Part shown: piece by piece, positions 1 to 10,907 of the stretch | Layout of the letters: every line of letters begins with the position of its first letter | Numbering within the stretch: position 1 is the first letter of the stretch | From: Prorocentrum cordatum | Lineage: Eukaryota > Sar > Dinophyceae > Prorocentrales > Prorocentraceae | Assembly (NCBI GenBank): GCA_963575745.1 | Contig: CAUYUJ010003651.1 | Location: 1 to 64,000, forward strand | Direction: 5' to 3' | DNA: 64,000 bases | Made by a program: the position numbers and the translations under genes | Notes under the pieces: generated by a model | What the model was told of the DNA's origin: nothing | Database searches by the model: none | The model's input: only the letters and a program-made list of their open reading frames with translations

Positions 1-130
1 AGAACGACGATGATGATGATGATGACCGTGGCAATGACCACGATGATGACCGAGATGATAATCGTGATGATGGTGATGGTGATGGCGATGGCAATGATGG
101 TGATGATGACGATGATGATGCCGCGTTCCT
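1..130. repeat. GAT-rich simple repeat (left copy)
   Basis: Degenerate GAT/GAC trinucleotide tract reading as poly-Asp or poly-His in different frames. It is the start of the duplicated block and recurs at 6600-6755. Confidence 0.85.
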
Positions 131-412
131 GCGCCCCCGGCCGCGCGCGGGGCTGCGCAGCCACCAGTGAGTCCACTCCCACTGCCCCGCTGCGAAAATG
201 CCGCGGGCAGCTTTCGACACCCAAGAACCGCAGCTCCCGCCGCGCCACAACCGCAGCTCCCGCCGCGCATATCGCCACTAGAACGTCGTTTCGCCGCGGG
301 CGGGGACAGCTCGCGCCGCCCAGATCGCCACCCAATCGCGCAGCTCTCACCGCGCAGCTCTCGCCGCGCCGCTCTCGACGAGCAACTCTCGCCGCGCAAA
401 AGCGAGACCAGC

Positions 413-2583
413 TCAATCTTCGAAAGAATCGGCATTGAGCTGCAAGCTTACCGCGAAGGCGGAAGCGACTTCGTTCGCCAGAACGGTCGCCCAAGGGTTC
501 TTCCTGCACCTGAGGACGCGCCGGCCCCGCCTAGCCCGCGGGGCGGCGTCTGCGCCGTCCTCGGCGGCAGGGGCACCCGCGATGATCTCGACCACCCCGG
601 CCGCTGCTGCTGCTTGGATGGCCCCGTGCACCCGGCCAGCCACATCCCTCTCGCCACGAGCCATGAGCCGAGCGCGCACCCACGTGAGGGCATCGCCAGA
701 AGTCACGACGCCACGGCACCGCGGATCCGCAAGAATCAAGTTGCCCGCCAGCACGTCAATGGGCAGCTGGGCCGCGCGGGGCCGAGGCGCCCCGGCCCCC
801 GCGGGAGCGGGCCTGGGCCCGTGCACGGCGCCCCACTTTGTGTGCGCGATGTACAGACTCACCTGGCGACGCCAAGCGTGGATGGCATGGCACAGCTCGT
901 GCAAGCTCCACTTGTCGCGCGGGGGGGCCCCCACCTCGACCAGGCGCAGCGGCGACGTGTGCTCTAAGAACTGGCACATCCGGAACTCGACGTTGGTCAA
1001 CCGCAGGATGTCTGTGTCGGCGAATTGCAATTTCTCCCGCACGAGCTGGTCGAGGCCTGGATTCTCGTCTATGAAATTGGAGATGCCGCTCATGAAAGCC
1101 CGATACATGGACAGCGAGAAATTATCGAAGCAGTGCACTTCCTGCTGGGGCAGGGCATTCTGACACATCCAAGACATGAACGCTGTCAACAAAATCGTGG
1201 ACTGCTCGGTGTTCTGCGTCGGGTGGCCAGCCGCCTCGCCAAACCAAAAGGTATTGAACCTCTTGCGGAAGCCAATGGAATCACGCTGGAGCACCTCCTC
1301 GACCGCTGGAATCTGCCCCGCAACATGGTCGTTGTGGTGCATCCTGTGCCAAAATATTAACGTCGCCATATCGTCTGGCAGTGATGCTTGCGCTTCGGCT
1401 CTTGACGAACTGAAGCATCGTCGGCTTTTCCCGGCGTAGTGACAACCCGGGGGGCGGCGCGACCCCTGGCTGAAGGTGGTGTCGCAAGCCGTCGTGATTT
1501 CGTCGTTGACCAGCCCGCTGCGCTCATGCGTCGAAATACAATTCAACAATCCTCTCAGCGTGGCGCCACCGCAGGTGCAAGCCTGTAGCTGCCGCCCCTC
1601 GTCAGTGTCGCCCAGCAGGCTAACCGAGACGAAGCGGGCGAGGGAGGTCTTGCGAGTGGATGGCATAGCCGCGCCGAAGATCGCAATCGTCGGCTTGCGG
1701 GAGTGCGTCTCATCCGCAGTTTCCTTGAGCACCGTGGCGCGGTGCTCCGACCAGCCCGCGTTGCTCATGATACCTTGCATGAGCGCTTCGGGCTGCCAAC
1801 CCTCGCGCGACGCCACCGCGACGACTGCTGTGCGGAAGGGGCGCGGGAGCAGGAGCCGAATTGAGAAGCTGGGGATTTCTCATTCCCACCTCCGTGCGTC
1901 CCTAGGCGTCACCCGCATCTCGCCCAGAATTCTGCTTTTTTAGCTGTCTCTCGGGCCCCCCGCTCGCCCTGCAAGCCGTTGAATAAGCCCGTCGGATGCA
2001 GGGCGGTTCGGAAAGCGGCGGCATTCGGCACGGCGTCGGCCCGTCGGAGGCACGGGTCTGGCACCGGGGCCCCGTCACCACCAGCCGCCGCGTCGTCAGT
2101 GAACGTGAAACCGAAATCGGCATCTGTGATGGCAGGGCCTTGCGGCCGCGACAGGTGAGACTGCGATGGGGATATGGGCTCCGACAGCCCCCTGCCAATG
2201 GGCGACGCGGCCGGGGCGACGGCCCTGCCAATGGGCGACGCGGCCGCGACGATGGCCCCACCAGGCGACTCGGGCTGCACGATGGGCGAATCCGCCACGG
2301 CGCGGGGAGGCGGCGACCTGGAGCGGCGGCTCTCCCTGGTGATCCTGCGCCCCCCCCCCCTGGGCGAGGGGGACCCGGAAGACGGCTGCGCCTGTGCGCC
2401 TGGACCGGCTGCCTCTGACGACCCACTGCTTTTTGTGACGACCTGCTGCCGCTGAAACCTGGCGGCCTCCATCGACTGGAGCTGGCGTTCCGTGGTCCTG
2501 CACTCTGGGCATGGAATAGTAGCGAAGTCCAGGCCGTGCACTTGCATGTGCGCGTTGACGCACTCTGCTTGCAGATGGCGCAA
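413..2583 (-). pseudogene. Broken copy of the minus-strand 714-codon gene
   Basis: This is the left-copy counterpart of the gene at 7041-9185. It splits into two open parts, 413-1816 (C-terminal portion) and 1909-2583 (N-terminal portion). Indels around 1873-1890 destroy the frame between them. A segment around 1315-1480 is also read in shifted frame, so a conserved stretch seen in the right copy is scrambled here before the frame is restored. The rest is nearly identical in protein sequence to the intact copy. I infer a pseudogene produced after duplication. An intron at the breaks is possible, but the intact copy shows none there. Confidence 0.7.
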
Positions 2584-2733
2584 GAAGCGGCCATACCGAT
2601 CTGCAGCTATCGCCGCGGACCCGCAATAGTGTGGGTGGCCGCAGATCTGCAGCTATCGCCGCGGATCCGCATTAGGACACGCGACGCCAGCAGCTTTCGC
2701 CGCAGCTCGCGCTACAGCGATAACCTGATACGG

Positions 2734-3125
2734 CTAAGACCGAGGGGGGAAGGAGAAGGAGGATGGGGGACGAGGAGAGGGGAAATGCGACCCCCCCAAA
2801 GCCCAGAAAAGGAGAGGAAGGGGGAGCTGGAGGCACCCCCGCCAAAGCGCTGTAGAAACCGAGAACGTCCTAGCCCGAAATGCCCCGCCAGATTTTGCTC
2901 CCCACAAACCCCGCCCTCCCCCCGCCACTCCTCCCTCCATCCCTCCTTCCCAACTCCAATCCCCCTCCCCCATCCCTATTCCCCCCACCCCTCCATCCCC
3001 TCTTTTCTCAAATGCCCCTTCCCGAATCGAATCCAACCCTCCCTCCCTCCATCTCTCCTTCCCGCCCCCCCCCCTTTCCAGTTTTTCTTTCTGGATGGGC
3101 CTGGGCACTGGGCGTCTGGGCAGTG
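2734..3125. repeat. C-rich stretch with a dispersed short repeat pair
   Basis: A C/T-rich stretch bounded by a conserved start (GCCCCGCCAGATTT) and a conserved inner element (CGACTCGAATC or a close variant). The same bounded pattern occurs at 9480-9700, 5757-5860 and 6188-6280. I see no protein-like coding in it. It looks like a short interspersed element with a low-complexity core. Confidence 0.6.
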
Positions 3126-3560
3126 GAGGGAGGGTAGGGGGGAGAGAGGAGCGGAGGGAGGATCAACGGAGGAGGGAGGAGGAGGAGGAGGCAGGCGGAG
3201 GAGGAGGAGGAGGAGGCGGAGGAGGAGGAGGAGGAGGAGGTGAGGAGGAGGAGGAGGGAGCGGAGGAGGCGGAGGCGGAGGAGGACTAGGAGGGACAAAA
3301 GAGGCAAGGGGAGGCGGAGGAGGACTAGGAGGAAGAGGAAGGGGAGGCGGAGGAGACTAGGAGGAAGAGGGGGAGGGAGGACTAGGAGAACCATGGGCGT
3401 CGGGGCCAGTGAGGGAGGGAGGGAGGCGAGGGAGGAGAGGGAGGGAGGGAGGGAGGATCGGAACGGAGGAGGGGGGAGGAGGAAGAGGGAGGAGGAGGAG
3501 GAGGCGGAGGCGGAGGAGGACTAGGAGGAAGAGGAAGGGGAGGACTAGGAGGAAGAGGAG
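3126..3560. repeat. GGA-rich simple repeat
   Basis: Long GGA/GGC trinucleotide tract that yields only poly-Glu, poly-Arg or poly-Gly frames. It is part of the duplicated block (right-copy equivalent 9721-10125) and shows length differences between copies. Confidence 0.9.
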
Positions 3561-3604
3561 AGAGAATTTCGAAGGATTACCCATTGGACAACCACGACAA
3601 CGCC

Positions 3605-4290
3605 GGGCCGATAAACCGATAAACCGAAACATCCGATATACCGATAAACTGATAAACCGATAAATTATTTCGGATAAACCGATAAACTGATAAACCGATA
3701 AACCGATAAACTGATAAACCGATAAACTGATAAACTGTGCTGAGATTCGGGCACGCATGCGATGAGTCGGTTTAGTGGTTGATCGGTTTATCGGCAGATC
3801 GACCGATAAACCGATATAATCATATCGGTTTATCGGTCGATCTGCCGATAAACCGATCAACCGAAATAGTTTATCGGTTGATCGGTTTATCGGTTTATCG
3901 GTTTTATGTTCGTGTCCTGAAGCTGCAATCCAGAGTGCAGCGGCAACGGCTTCCGGAAATCCATCCGACCGATAAACCGATCAACCGATAAAAACTAATC
4001 GGTTGAACGGTTTGCAAACCGATCAACCGATAAACCGATATAATCATATCGGTTTATCGGTCGATCTGCCGATAAACCGATAAACCGATAATCTTCGTAT
4101 GCGAACATAGAGGCGATTGCTGGCGCGCCCTCCTCTCTTCGTCGGTTTATCGGTTTATCGGTTTATCGGTTGATCGGTTTATCGGTTGATTGGCTGGTCT
4201 GAGACCGCTGGGGGGGAACCTGTGGAGGCGACCCTTGTGCCGCATATCGGTTTATCGGTTTATCGGGTTATCGGTTGGTTGTCAGTTCCC
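3605..4290. repeat. CCGATAAA / TTTATCGG octamer repeat with long hairpins
   Basis: Head-to-tail copies of CCGATAAA and CTGATAAA run from 3605 to 3745. Inverted arrangements then form hairpins. At 3777-3817 and 3822-3862 the two 41-bp arms are perfect reverse complements around a 4-nt loop. A second hairpin is centred near 4045. Further TTTATCGG runs lie at 4143-4180 and 4246-4280. The unit is not the TTTAGGG telomere repeat. The right-copy version is at 10168-10495, where the hairpin has mismatches and indels. Confidence 0.9.
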
Positions 4291-6600
4291 CGCCACGACG
4301 ACGACGGCGACGGCGACGGCGACAGTGGCCGGGACCGCCTGGGGCAGGCACCTCTCCGAAGTCAGAGGTGCGAGGGCGTCCTCCGGGCAAAGTGGCCTGA
4401 ACACCGCATCTCGGGGAAGATCGGGGGTCAGACTACGTGAAGGCAGGGCGCATCCCAGGTCAACGCTGCGAGTTTTTGCGCAGGCAGAACTGGCCAGGAC
4501 AATTTGGAGCAGGGACGAATATCAGAGGTCAGCGTTGCGAGGATGTCTCAGGATGAGGATTGAGGAAGGTCATGTGATGGATTAATGATGGCGATGCGGC
4601 AGCCCGCGCGGGAGTGGGCAAAAATCTGGCGGGGCAAATTCGGCGGGAAGCAAGTGTGCGAGGATGGGCTCAGGCGTGGTGGCAGATGATTACTTCAACT
4701 CCAAAAGCAAGATCGGATCCAGTAAATGCTGCGGAATGCTTTAAGCGGGATGCGACGGTGTGGTGAAGATGTCTAGGAAGATTTGTCCCAGGCGAGAGCG
4801 TAAAAAATCACTTGCGTGGTTCGTCGTGTCCTCCTCCTCCTCCTCCTCCGCGTTCGTTCTGCCTCCACCCGTCTCCTCCGTAGAAGTCAACGGGCGACGC
4901 GCGATTTTTTGGCGGTAAAGCCCGCCGTTGTGAGGCGCTCTAATTGGACGGATTGCCACGGTGAGGCAAGGATATGAGGGGGTAGCCAGGAGTCGGAGGA
5001 CACCCCAGCGTCCTCATTCCATTCGTCCTCCCAATGATGCGCTGTCCCTTCTCGGGACTGGGGGGGCAAGGAACATCTTCGTAGTGGGTCTGAGTTGCCG
5101 GGCCATCGAACATTCATTTGCGTGGCAATCGAATCGGTCACCCAGGATGCCGGTTCTGCCTCGACGAAGCCTCATGGACGATGCCGGGGTTCTTCCCCCG
5201 TAATCTCATGGTGGGGCTCGCCAGCCACCGGCGCTTGATACCCGGTCCCCACTTGGGCGTTAGTACCCATAAGCCAATCGACTTCTAACAAGCTCCTCCT
5301 CCTCCTCCTCCTTCAATCCTACTCCTCCCCTCCTTCCTCCTCATCCCTCCTCCTCCCCACTATGCTAGCAGAGCCAGACGATAACGCAGGCGGGCCAGCC
5401 AAAAACGGGGACGAGACGAGGATGAGGAGGAGACGACGTCGACGAGACGGACAACGACACCGACGACGGCGACGGCGACGGCAGACGGGCGACTGGCGGA
5501 CGACGACGGACGACGGACGACGACGACGACCGACGCGGACGACCGACGACGACGCGCGCGACGACGACGCCGCCGCCGCCGCCGCCGCGCCGCCGCTCTC
5601 GTCGCCCGTATTGCCGCCGTTCGTCATCGTCGCCGTCGTTGGCGCACCCCTCGGCCCTTGCACCGTCCAAAACGGGTCCTCGGACCCACCAAGACCGGCC
5701 CCAGGACTTCACTGGATCGACTCGGGGCTGCCCAACAAGCTCCCTCTTGCAGAAAACGCCCCGCCAGATTTCGCTTCCCATACATTCGGCCCTCCTCTCT
5801 GTTCCCCAAATGCTCGCTTCCAGACTCGAATCCGACCCCCTTGCCCTCCCTCCCTCACGTATCCACCCCGTCCCCCTTTTTCACTCCGCATGCAGATCTG
5901 ACGGCCGACGGCCACAGAATCCGAGCATATGCCCCAGGCCATCGGCGTCGAAGATGCCCGAGATGACCTCCGAGACGGTCTAAGTCAGCGTCCCAAGCCA
6001 CCAATATGGCCAAGCATGGACCCAAGACGGCCCGATAGAGCCCCATGACTTCACTGGGCGGCTTCGGGACCGCCCAAGAGGCTCTGAAAACGGCCGAAGA
6101 CCAGGGCTCAAGAGGATTTCCTCGGACCCAGGGACCCCCACCGAAACCGAAAACATCCTCTCACCGCCGAGCCCAACTCTCGCACAGAATGCCCCGCCAG
6201 ATTTCGCTTCCCGTAGACTCAACCCTCCTCCCCTTTCCCGAAGAGCCCGCTTCCCGACTCGAATCGATCCCTCCCTCCTACGTTCCTCCTCGTCGTCATC
6301 CTGCTCCTCCTCCTCCTCCTTTTCTGCGTTCCGACCCCTCCTTTGGTGTTGGGTCCTCGTTTTGAAAACGCATCCACCGCGTCATCGTCGTCCTGCTCCT
6401 CCTCATCACCATCGTCGTCAGCATCGCCACAATCATCGAAACCATCAACAACATCATCACCATAGCCGTCATCATCATCGTCATCATCGTCCTGCCGCAT
6501 GGCGGCCCTGGCCAAACATGTTTCGTGCCCCCATAGGGAACTCCACCGAAGTCTATGCGGTTCACTGGGCACGGCCGCCGCCGCGGCGGGGAAGGAGGAG
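4291..6600. other. Region without a supported gene
   Basis: No convincing coding sequence was seen. The region holds a CTC tract (5293-5355), a CGA/GAC tract (5405-5590), two copies of the GCCCCGCCAGATTT short repeat (5757 and 6188), and a CTC/CAT tract (6290-6500). Two related stretches with 'ACTTCACTGG' (near 5706 and 6047) suggest a further small internal duplication. Confidence 0.6.
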
Positions 6601-6755
6601 GGGGATGATGATGAGGAGGGGAAGGAGGAGGACGACGATGATGATGATGATGACCGTGGCAATGACCACGATGATGACCGAGATGATAATCATGATGATG
6701 GTGATGGCGATGGCGATGGCAATGATGGTGATGACGACGATGATGATGCCGCGTT
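6600..6755. repeat. GAT-rich simple repeat (right copy)
   Basis: Counterpart of the tract at 1-130. It yields only poly-Asp, poly-Met or poly-His frames. Confidence 0.85.
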
Positions 6756-7040
6756 TCTGCGCCCCCGGCCGCGCGCGGGGCTGCGCAGCCACCAGTGAGC
6801 CCACTCCCACTGCTCCACTGCGAAAATGCCGCGGGCAGCTTTCGACACCCAAGAACCGCAGCTCCCGCCGCGCCACAACCGCAGCTCCCGCCGCGCATAT
6901 CGCCACTAGAACGTCGTTTCGCCGCGGGCGGGGACAGCTCGCGCCGCCCAGATCGCCACCCAATCGCGCAGCTCTCACCGCGCAGCTCTCGCCGCGCCGC
7001 TCTCGACGAGCAACTCTCGCCGCGCAAATGCGAGACCAGC

Positions 7041-9185
7041 TCAATCTTCGAAGGAATCGGCATTGAGCTGCAAGCTTACCACGAAGGCGGAAGCGACTTC
7101 GTTCGCCAGAACGGTCGCCCAAGGGTTCTTCCTGAACCTGAGGACGCGCCGGCCCCGCCTAGCCCGCGGGGCGGCGTCTGCGCCGTCCTCGGCGGCAGGG
7201 GCACCCGCGATGATCTCGACCACCCCGGCCGCTGCTGCTGCTTGGATGGCCCCGTGCACCCGGCCAGCCACATCCCTCTCGCCACGAGCCATGGGCCGAG
7301 CGCGCACCCACGTGAGGGCATCGCCAGAAGTCACGACGCCACGGCACCGCGGATCCGCAAGAATCAAGTTGCCCGCCAGCATGTCAATGGGCAGCTGGGC
7401 CGCGCGGGGCCGAGGCGCCCCGGCCCCCGCGGGAGCGGGCCTGGGCCCGTGCACGGCGCCCCACTTTGTGTGCGCGATGTACAGACTCACCTGGCGACGC
7501 CAAGCGTGGATGGCATGGCACAGCTCGTGCAAGCTCCACTTGTCGCGCGGGGGGGGCCCCTCCTCGACCAGGCGCAGCGGCGACGTGTGCTCTAAGAACT
7601 GGCACATCCGGAACTCGACGTTGGTCAACCGCAGGATGTCTGTGTCGGCGAATTGCAATTTCTCCCGCACGAGCTGGTCGAGGCCTGGACTCTCGTCTAT
7701 GAAATTGGAGATGCCGCTCATGAAAGCCCGATACATGGACAGCGAGAAATTATCGAAGCAGTGCACTTCCTGCTGGGGCAGGGCATTCTGACACATCCAA
7801 GACATGAACGCTGTCAACAAAATCGTGGACTGCTCGGTGTTCTGCGTCGGGTGGCCAGCCGCCTCGCCAAACCAAATGGTATTGAACCTCTTGCGGAAGC
7901 CAATGGAATCACGCTGGAGCACCTCCTCGACCGCTGGAATCTGCCCCCGCACCTGGTGCAAGAACCCGTAGGTGCCCAAATTAACGGTCCCATGCCCAGT
8001 CATAGTGATGCTGCGCTCGCCGTTGACGAACTTGAGCATCGTCGGCTTTCCCGCGTAGTGACACCCGCGCGACCCCTGGCTGAAGGTGGTGTCGTAAGCC
8101 GTCGTGATTTCGTCGTTGACCAGCCCGCTGCGCTCATGCGTCGAAATACAATTCAACAATCCTCTCAGCGTGGCGTCACCGCAGGTGCAAGCCTGTAGCT
8201 GCCGCCCCTCGTCAGTGTCGCCCAGCAGGCTGACCGAGACGAAGCGGGCGAGGGAGGTCTTGCGAGTGGGTGGCATAGCCGCGCAGAAGATCGCAATCGT
8301 CGGCTTGCGGGAGTGCGTCTCATCCGCAGTTTCCTTGAGCACCGTGGCGTGGTGCTCCAACCAGCCCGCGTTGCTCATGATACCTTGCATGAGCGCTTCG
8401 GGCTGCCAACCCTCGCGCGACGCCACCGCGACGACTGCTGCGCGGAAGGGGCGCGGGAGCAGGAGCCGAATTGAGAAGCTGGGATCCATTCCCACCTCCT
8501 TGTGGTCCCTAGGGTCCGCCAGCATCTCGCCCAGCCACTGCTTGGCTGTCTCTCGGGCCCCCCGCTCGTCCTGCAAGCCGTTGAATAAGCCCGTCGGATG
8601 CAGGGCGGTTCGGAAAGCGGCGGCATTCGGCACGGCGTCGAGAGCGCGAATAGCAGCCAAGGACGGGTCTGGCACCGGGGCCCCGTCACCGCCAGCCGCC
8701 GTGTTGTCAGTGAACGTGAAACCGAAATCGGCATCCGTGATGGCAGGGCCTTGCGGCCGCGACGGCTGAGACTGTGATGGGGATATGGACTGCGACAGCC
8801 CCCTGCCAATGGGCGACGCGGCCGGGACGACGGCCGTGCCAGTGGGCGACGCGGCCGGGACGATGGCCCCACCGGGCGACTCGGGCTGCATGATGGGCGA
8901 ATCGGCCACGACGCGGGGAGGCGGCGACCTGGAGCGGCGGTTCTCCCTGGTGATCCTGCGCTCCCCCCCCTGGGTGAGGGGGATCCGGAAGACGGCTGTG
9001 CGCCTGTGACCTGCTGCCGCTGACGACCCACTGCTGCTGACGACCTGCTGCCGCTGCAACCTGGCGGCCTCCATCGACTGGAGCTGGCGTTCCGTGGTCC
9101 TGCACTCTGGGCATGGAAAAGTAGCGAAGTCCAGGCCGTGCACTTGCATGTGCGCGTTGACGCACTCTGCTTGCAGATGGCGCAA
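7041..9185 (-). CDS. Hypothetical protein, possibly DUF3987-like, with N-terminal CPEC motif
   Basis: A continuous 714-codon frame on the minus strand. The marked start is a TTG; the frame stays open upstream to a stop at 9255-9257, so the true 5' end (probably in another exon) is unknown. The upstream extension and residues 1-30 carry Cys/His spacing ending in CPEC, like the last pair of a RING-type zinc site. Residues about 50-190 are Pro/Ser/Arg-rich and probably disordered. The central part holds RKTSLARF, then LVNDEIT, then GFRKRF; this order resembles the degenerate P-loop domain DUF3987, but the glycines of a classical Walker A are missing. The C-terminal third is Ala/Arg-rich. No intron is needed across 2.1 kb, which fits a retroposed or mobile-element gene. 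The function is not established. Confidence 0.55.
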   Translation of the reverse strand: MRHLQAECVNAHMQVHGLDFATFPCPECRTTERQLQSMEAARLQRQQVVSSSGSSAAAGHRRTAVFRIPLTQGGERRITRENRRSRSPPPRVVADSPIMQPESPGGAIVPAASPTGTAVVPAASPIGRGLSQSISPSQSQPSRPQGPAITDADFGFTFTDNTAAGGDGAPVPDPSLAAIRALDAVPNAAAFRTALHPTGLFNGLQDERGARETAKQWLGEMLADPRDHKEVGMDPSFSIRLLLPRPFRAAVVAVASREGWQPEALMQGIMSNAGWLEHHATVLKETADETHSRKPTIAIFCAAMPPTRKTSLARFVSVSLLGDTDEGRQLQACTCGDATLRGLLNCISTHERSGLVNDEITTAYDTTFSQGSRGCHYAGKPTMLKFVNGERSITMTGHGTVNLGTYGFLHQVRGQIPAVEEVLQRDSIGFRKRFNTIWFGEAAGHPTQNTEQSTILLTAFMSWMCQNALPQQEVHCFDNFSLSMYRAFMSGISNFIDESPGLDQLVREKLQFADTDILRLTNVEFRMCQFLEHTSPLRLVEEGPPPRDKWSLHELCHAIHAWRRQVSLYIAHTKWGAVHGPRPAPAGAGAPRPRAAQLPIDMLAGNLILADPRCRGVVTSGDALTWVRARPMARGERDVAGRVHGAIQAAAAAGVVEIIAGAPAAEDGADAAPRARRGRRVLRFRKNPWATVLANEVASAFVVSLQLNADSFED

Positions 9186-9200
9186 GAAGCGGCCATACCG

Positions 9201-9275
9201 ATCTGCAGCTATCGCCGCGGACCCGCAATAGTGTGGGTGGCCGCAGATCTGCAGCTATCGCCGCGGATCCGCATT
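9201..9275. repeat. 30-bp direct repeat pair
   Basis: Two nearly identical stretches containing CTGCAGCTATCGCCGCGGA begin at about 9202 and 9246. The left-copy equivalents are at about 2600 and 2644. They lie just 5' of the minus-strand gene and could mark an intron boundary or a small tandem duplication. Confidence 0.6.
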
Positions 9276-9720
9276 AGGACACGCGACGCCAGCAGCTTTC
9301 GCCGCAGCTCGCGCTACAGTGATAACCTGATACGGCTAAGACCGAGGGGGGAAGGAGAAGGAGGATGGGGGAGGAGGAGAGGGGAAATGCGACCCCCCCA
9401 AAGCCCAGAGAAGGAGAGGAAGGGGGAACTGGAGGCACCCCCGCCAAAGCGCTGTAGAAACCGAAAACGTCCTAGCCCGAAATGCCCCGCCAGATTTTGC
9501 TTCCCACAAACCCCGCCCCCCCCCCGCCACTCCTCCCTCCACCCCTCCTTCCCAACTCCAAACCCCCGTCCCCATCCCTATTCCCTCCACCCCTCCATCC
9601 CCTCTTTTCTCAAATGCCCCTTCCCGAATCGAATCCAACCCCCCCTGCCTCCATCTCTCCTTCCCGCCCTCCGCCCTTTCCAGTTTTTCTTTCTGGATGG
9701 GCCTGGGCACTGGGCGTCGG

Positions 9721-10125
9721 GGCCAGTGAGGGAGGGAGGGGGGAGAGGGAGGGAGGGAGGATCGGAACGGAGGAGGGAGGAGGAGGAGGAGGAGGAGGAG
9801 GAGGAGGAGGAGGAGGAGGAGGAGGAGGAGGGAGGAGGGAGGAGGGAGGAGGAGGAGGCGAGAGGAGAGGGCTAGGATGGAAGGGGAAGGGGGAGGCGGA
9901 GGAGATAGGAGGAAGAGGGGGAGGGAGGGAATAGGAGAACATGGGCGTCGGGGACAGTGAGGGAGGGAGGAGGGGAGGAGGAGAGGGAGGGAGGGAGGGA
10001 GGGATCGGAACGGGGGGGGGAGGAGGGGGAAGGAGGAAGAGGGGAGGAGGAGGAGGAGAGGCGGCAGGCGGAGGTAGGACTAGTAGGAGAGAGAAGAGTA
10101 GAGGACTAGGAGAAGAGGAGAAAGA
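9721..10125. repeat. GGA-rich simple repeat (right copy)
   Basis: Counterpart of 3126-3560. It contains an uninterrupted (GGA)n run at about 9778-9830. Confidence 0.9.
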
Positions 10126-10167
10126 ATTTCGAAGGATTACCCATTGGACAACCACGACAACGCCGGG

Positions 10168-10495
10168 CCGATAAACCGATCAACCAATAAACCGATAAAC
10201 CGAAACATCCGATATACCGATAAACTGATAAACCGATAAACTATTTCGGATAAACCGATAAACCGATAAACCGATAAACTGATAAACCGATAAACTGATA
10301 AACCGATAAACTGATAAACTGTGCTGAGATTCGGGCACGCATGCGATGAGTCGGTTTAGTGGTTGATCGGTTGATCGGCAGATCGACCGATAAACCGATA
10401 TATAATCATATCGGTTATCGGTCGATCTGCCGATAAACCGATCAACCGAAATAGTTTATCGGTTTATCGGTTTATCGGTTTATCGGTTTTATGTT
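10168..10495. repeat. CCGATAAA repeat, right copy with decayed hairpin
   Basis: Same octamer family as 3605-4290. The hairpin at 10364-10446 has lost the perfect symmetry of the left copy: the loop region has gained bases and one arm lost some. Confidence 0.85.
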
Positions 10496-10515
10496 CGTGT
10501 CCTGCGGCTGCAATC

Positions 10516-10557
10516 GAATTATAGATTGAATTATAGCTATAATTCAATCTATAATTC
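10516..10557. repeat. Perfect 42-bp palindrome at the duplication edge
   Basis: Two 21-bp arms, 10516-10536 and 10537-10557, are exact reverse complements with no loop. The unit is AT-rich (built on AATTATAG/ATTGAATT). It sits within 10 bp of the point where homology to the left duplicate ends. Confidence 0.9.
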
Positions 10558-10907
10558 AATTTGATGGCGAACGAAGTTCGGAAGAGTCGATCCTGAACAT
10601 TATGTGTCTCTTTCGGGGTCCGTGTAAGTCCAGCCCGTCTGGGTGAAACACATGTAACTAACTGCATTTCTCTCTGAATAAGGTTTCCGTGGTCGGTACT
10701 CAGGGGATCCAGGGTCGAGGCTGCAGTTTGTGATTGTCCAGTGGGCCTCTGTCAACGACGATCTCTTTGCAGCTTCAACTGCTGCAGCCTGAACTCACCC
10801 CCCCTTCTGGAGGGATGGCACCGCTCTCGTCACTGCAGCCGTTTTCCATCGAGCATTGCTGGCGCCAGTTCGGACCATCCCGTTCGGTGCCAGGGCATCT
10901 CGCCTCG

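Larger units (their letters stand above)
1..3910. repeat. Segmental tandem duplication, left copy
   Basis: This stretch matches 6629-10500 almost base for base at a constant offset of about 6,628 bp. The shared block runs from a GAT-rich tract through a minus-strand gene, a C-rich stretch, a GGA tract and a CCGATAAA hairpin repeat. Homology is lost near 3915, just after the repeat. The match already exists at base 1, so the unit probably continues left of the window. Small indels separate the copies, so this is not an assembly duplicate of identical sequence. Confidence 0.9.
6629..10510. repeat. Segmental tandem duplication, right copy
   Basis: This is the second copy of the block at 1-3910. 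It keeps the minus-strand reading frame intact, while its hairpin repeat at 10364-10446 has decayed relative to the left copy. Homology stops at about 10508, beside a perfect inverted repeat at 10516-10557. The 4.3-6.6 kb part of the repeat period has no counterpart after 10.5 kb within the window, so this copy is truncated or the left copy carries an insertion. Confidence 0.9.

Noticed and set aside
413-1163. Plus-strand frames opposite the minus-strand gene
   Set aside because: They are mirror frames of GC-rich coding DNA; the minus strand keeps one long frame in the duplicate and the plus strand does not.
3605-4290. CCGATAAA repeat as telomere or CRISPR array
   Set aside because: The unit is not TTTAGGG, and there are no spacers of uniform length between repeats.
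10687-10710. TCCGTGGTCGGTACTCAGG as a spliced-leader relic
   Set aside because: It needs a four-base gap and lacks the TTTTGGCT core.
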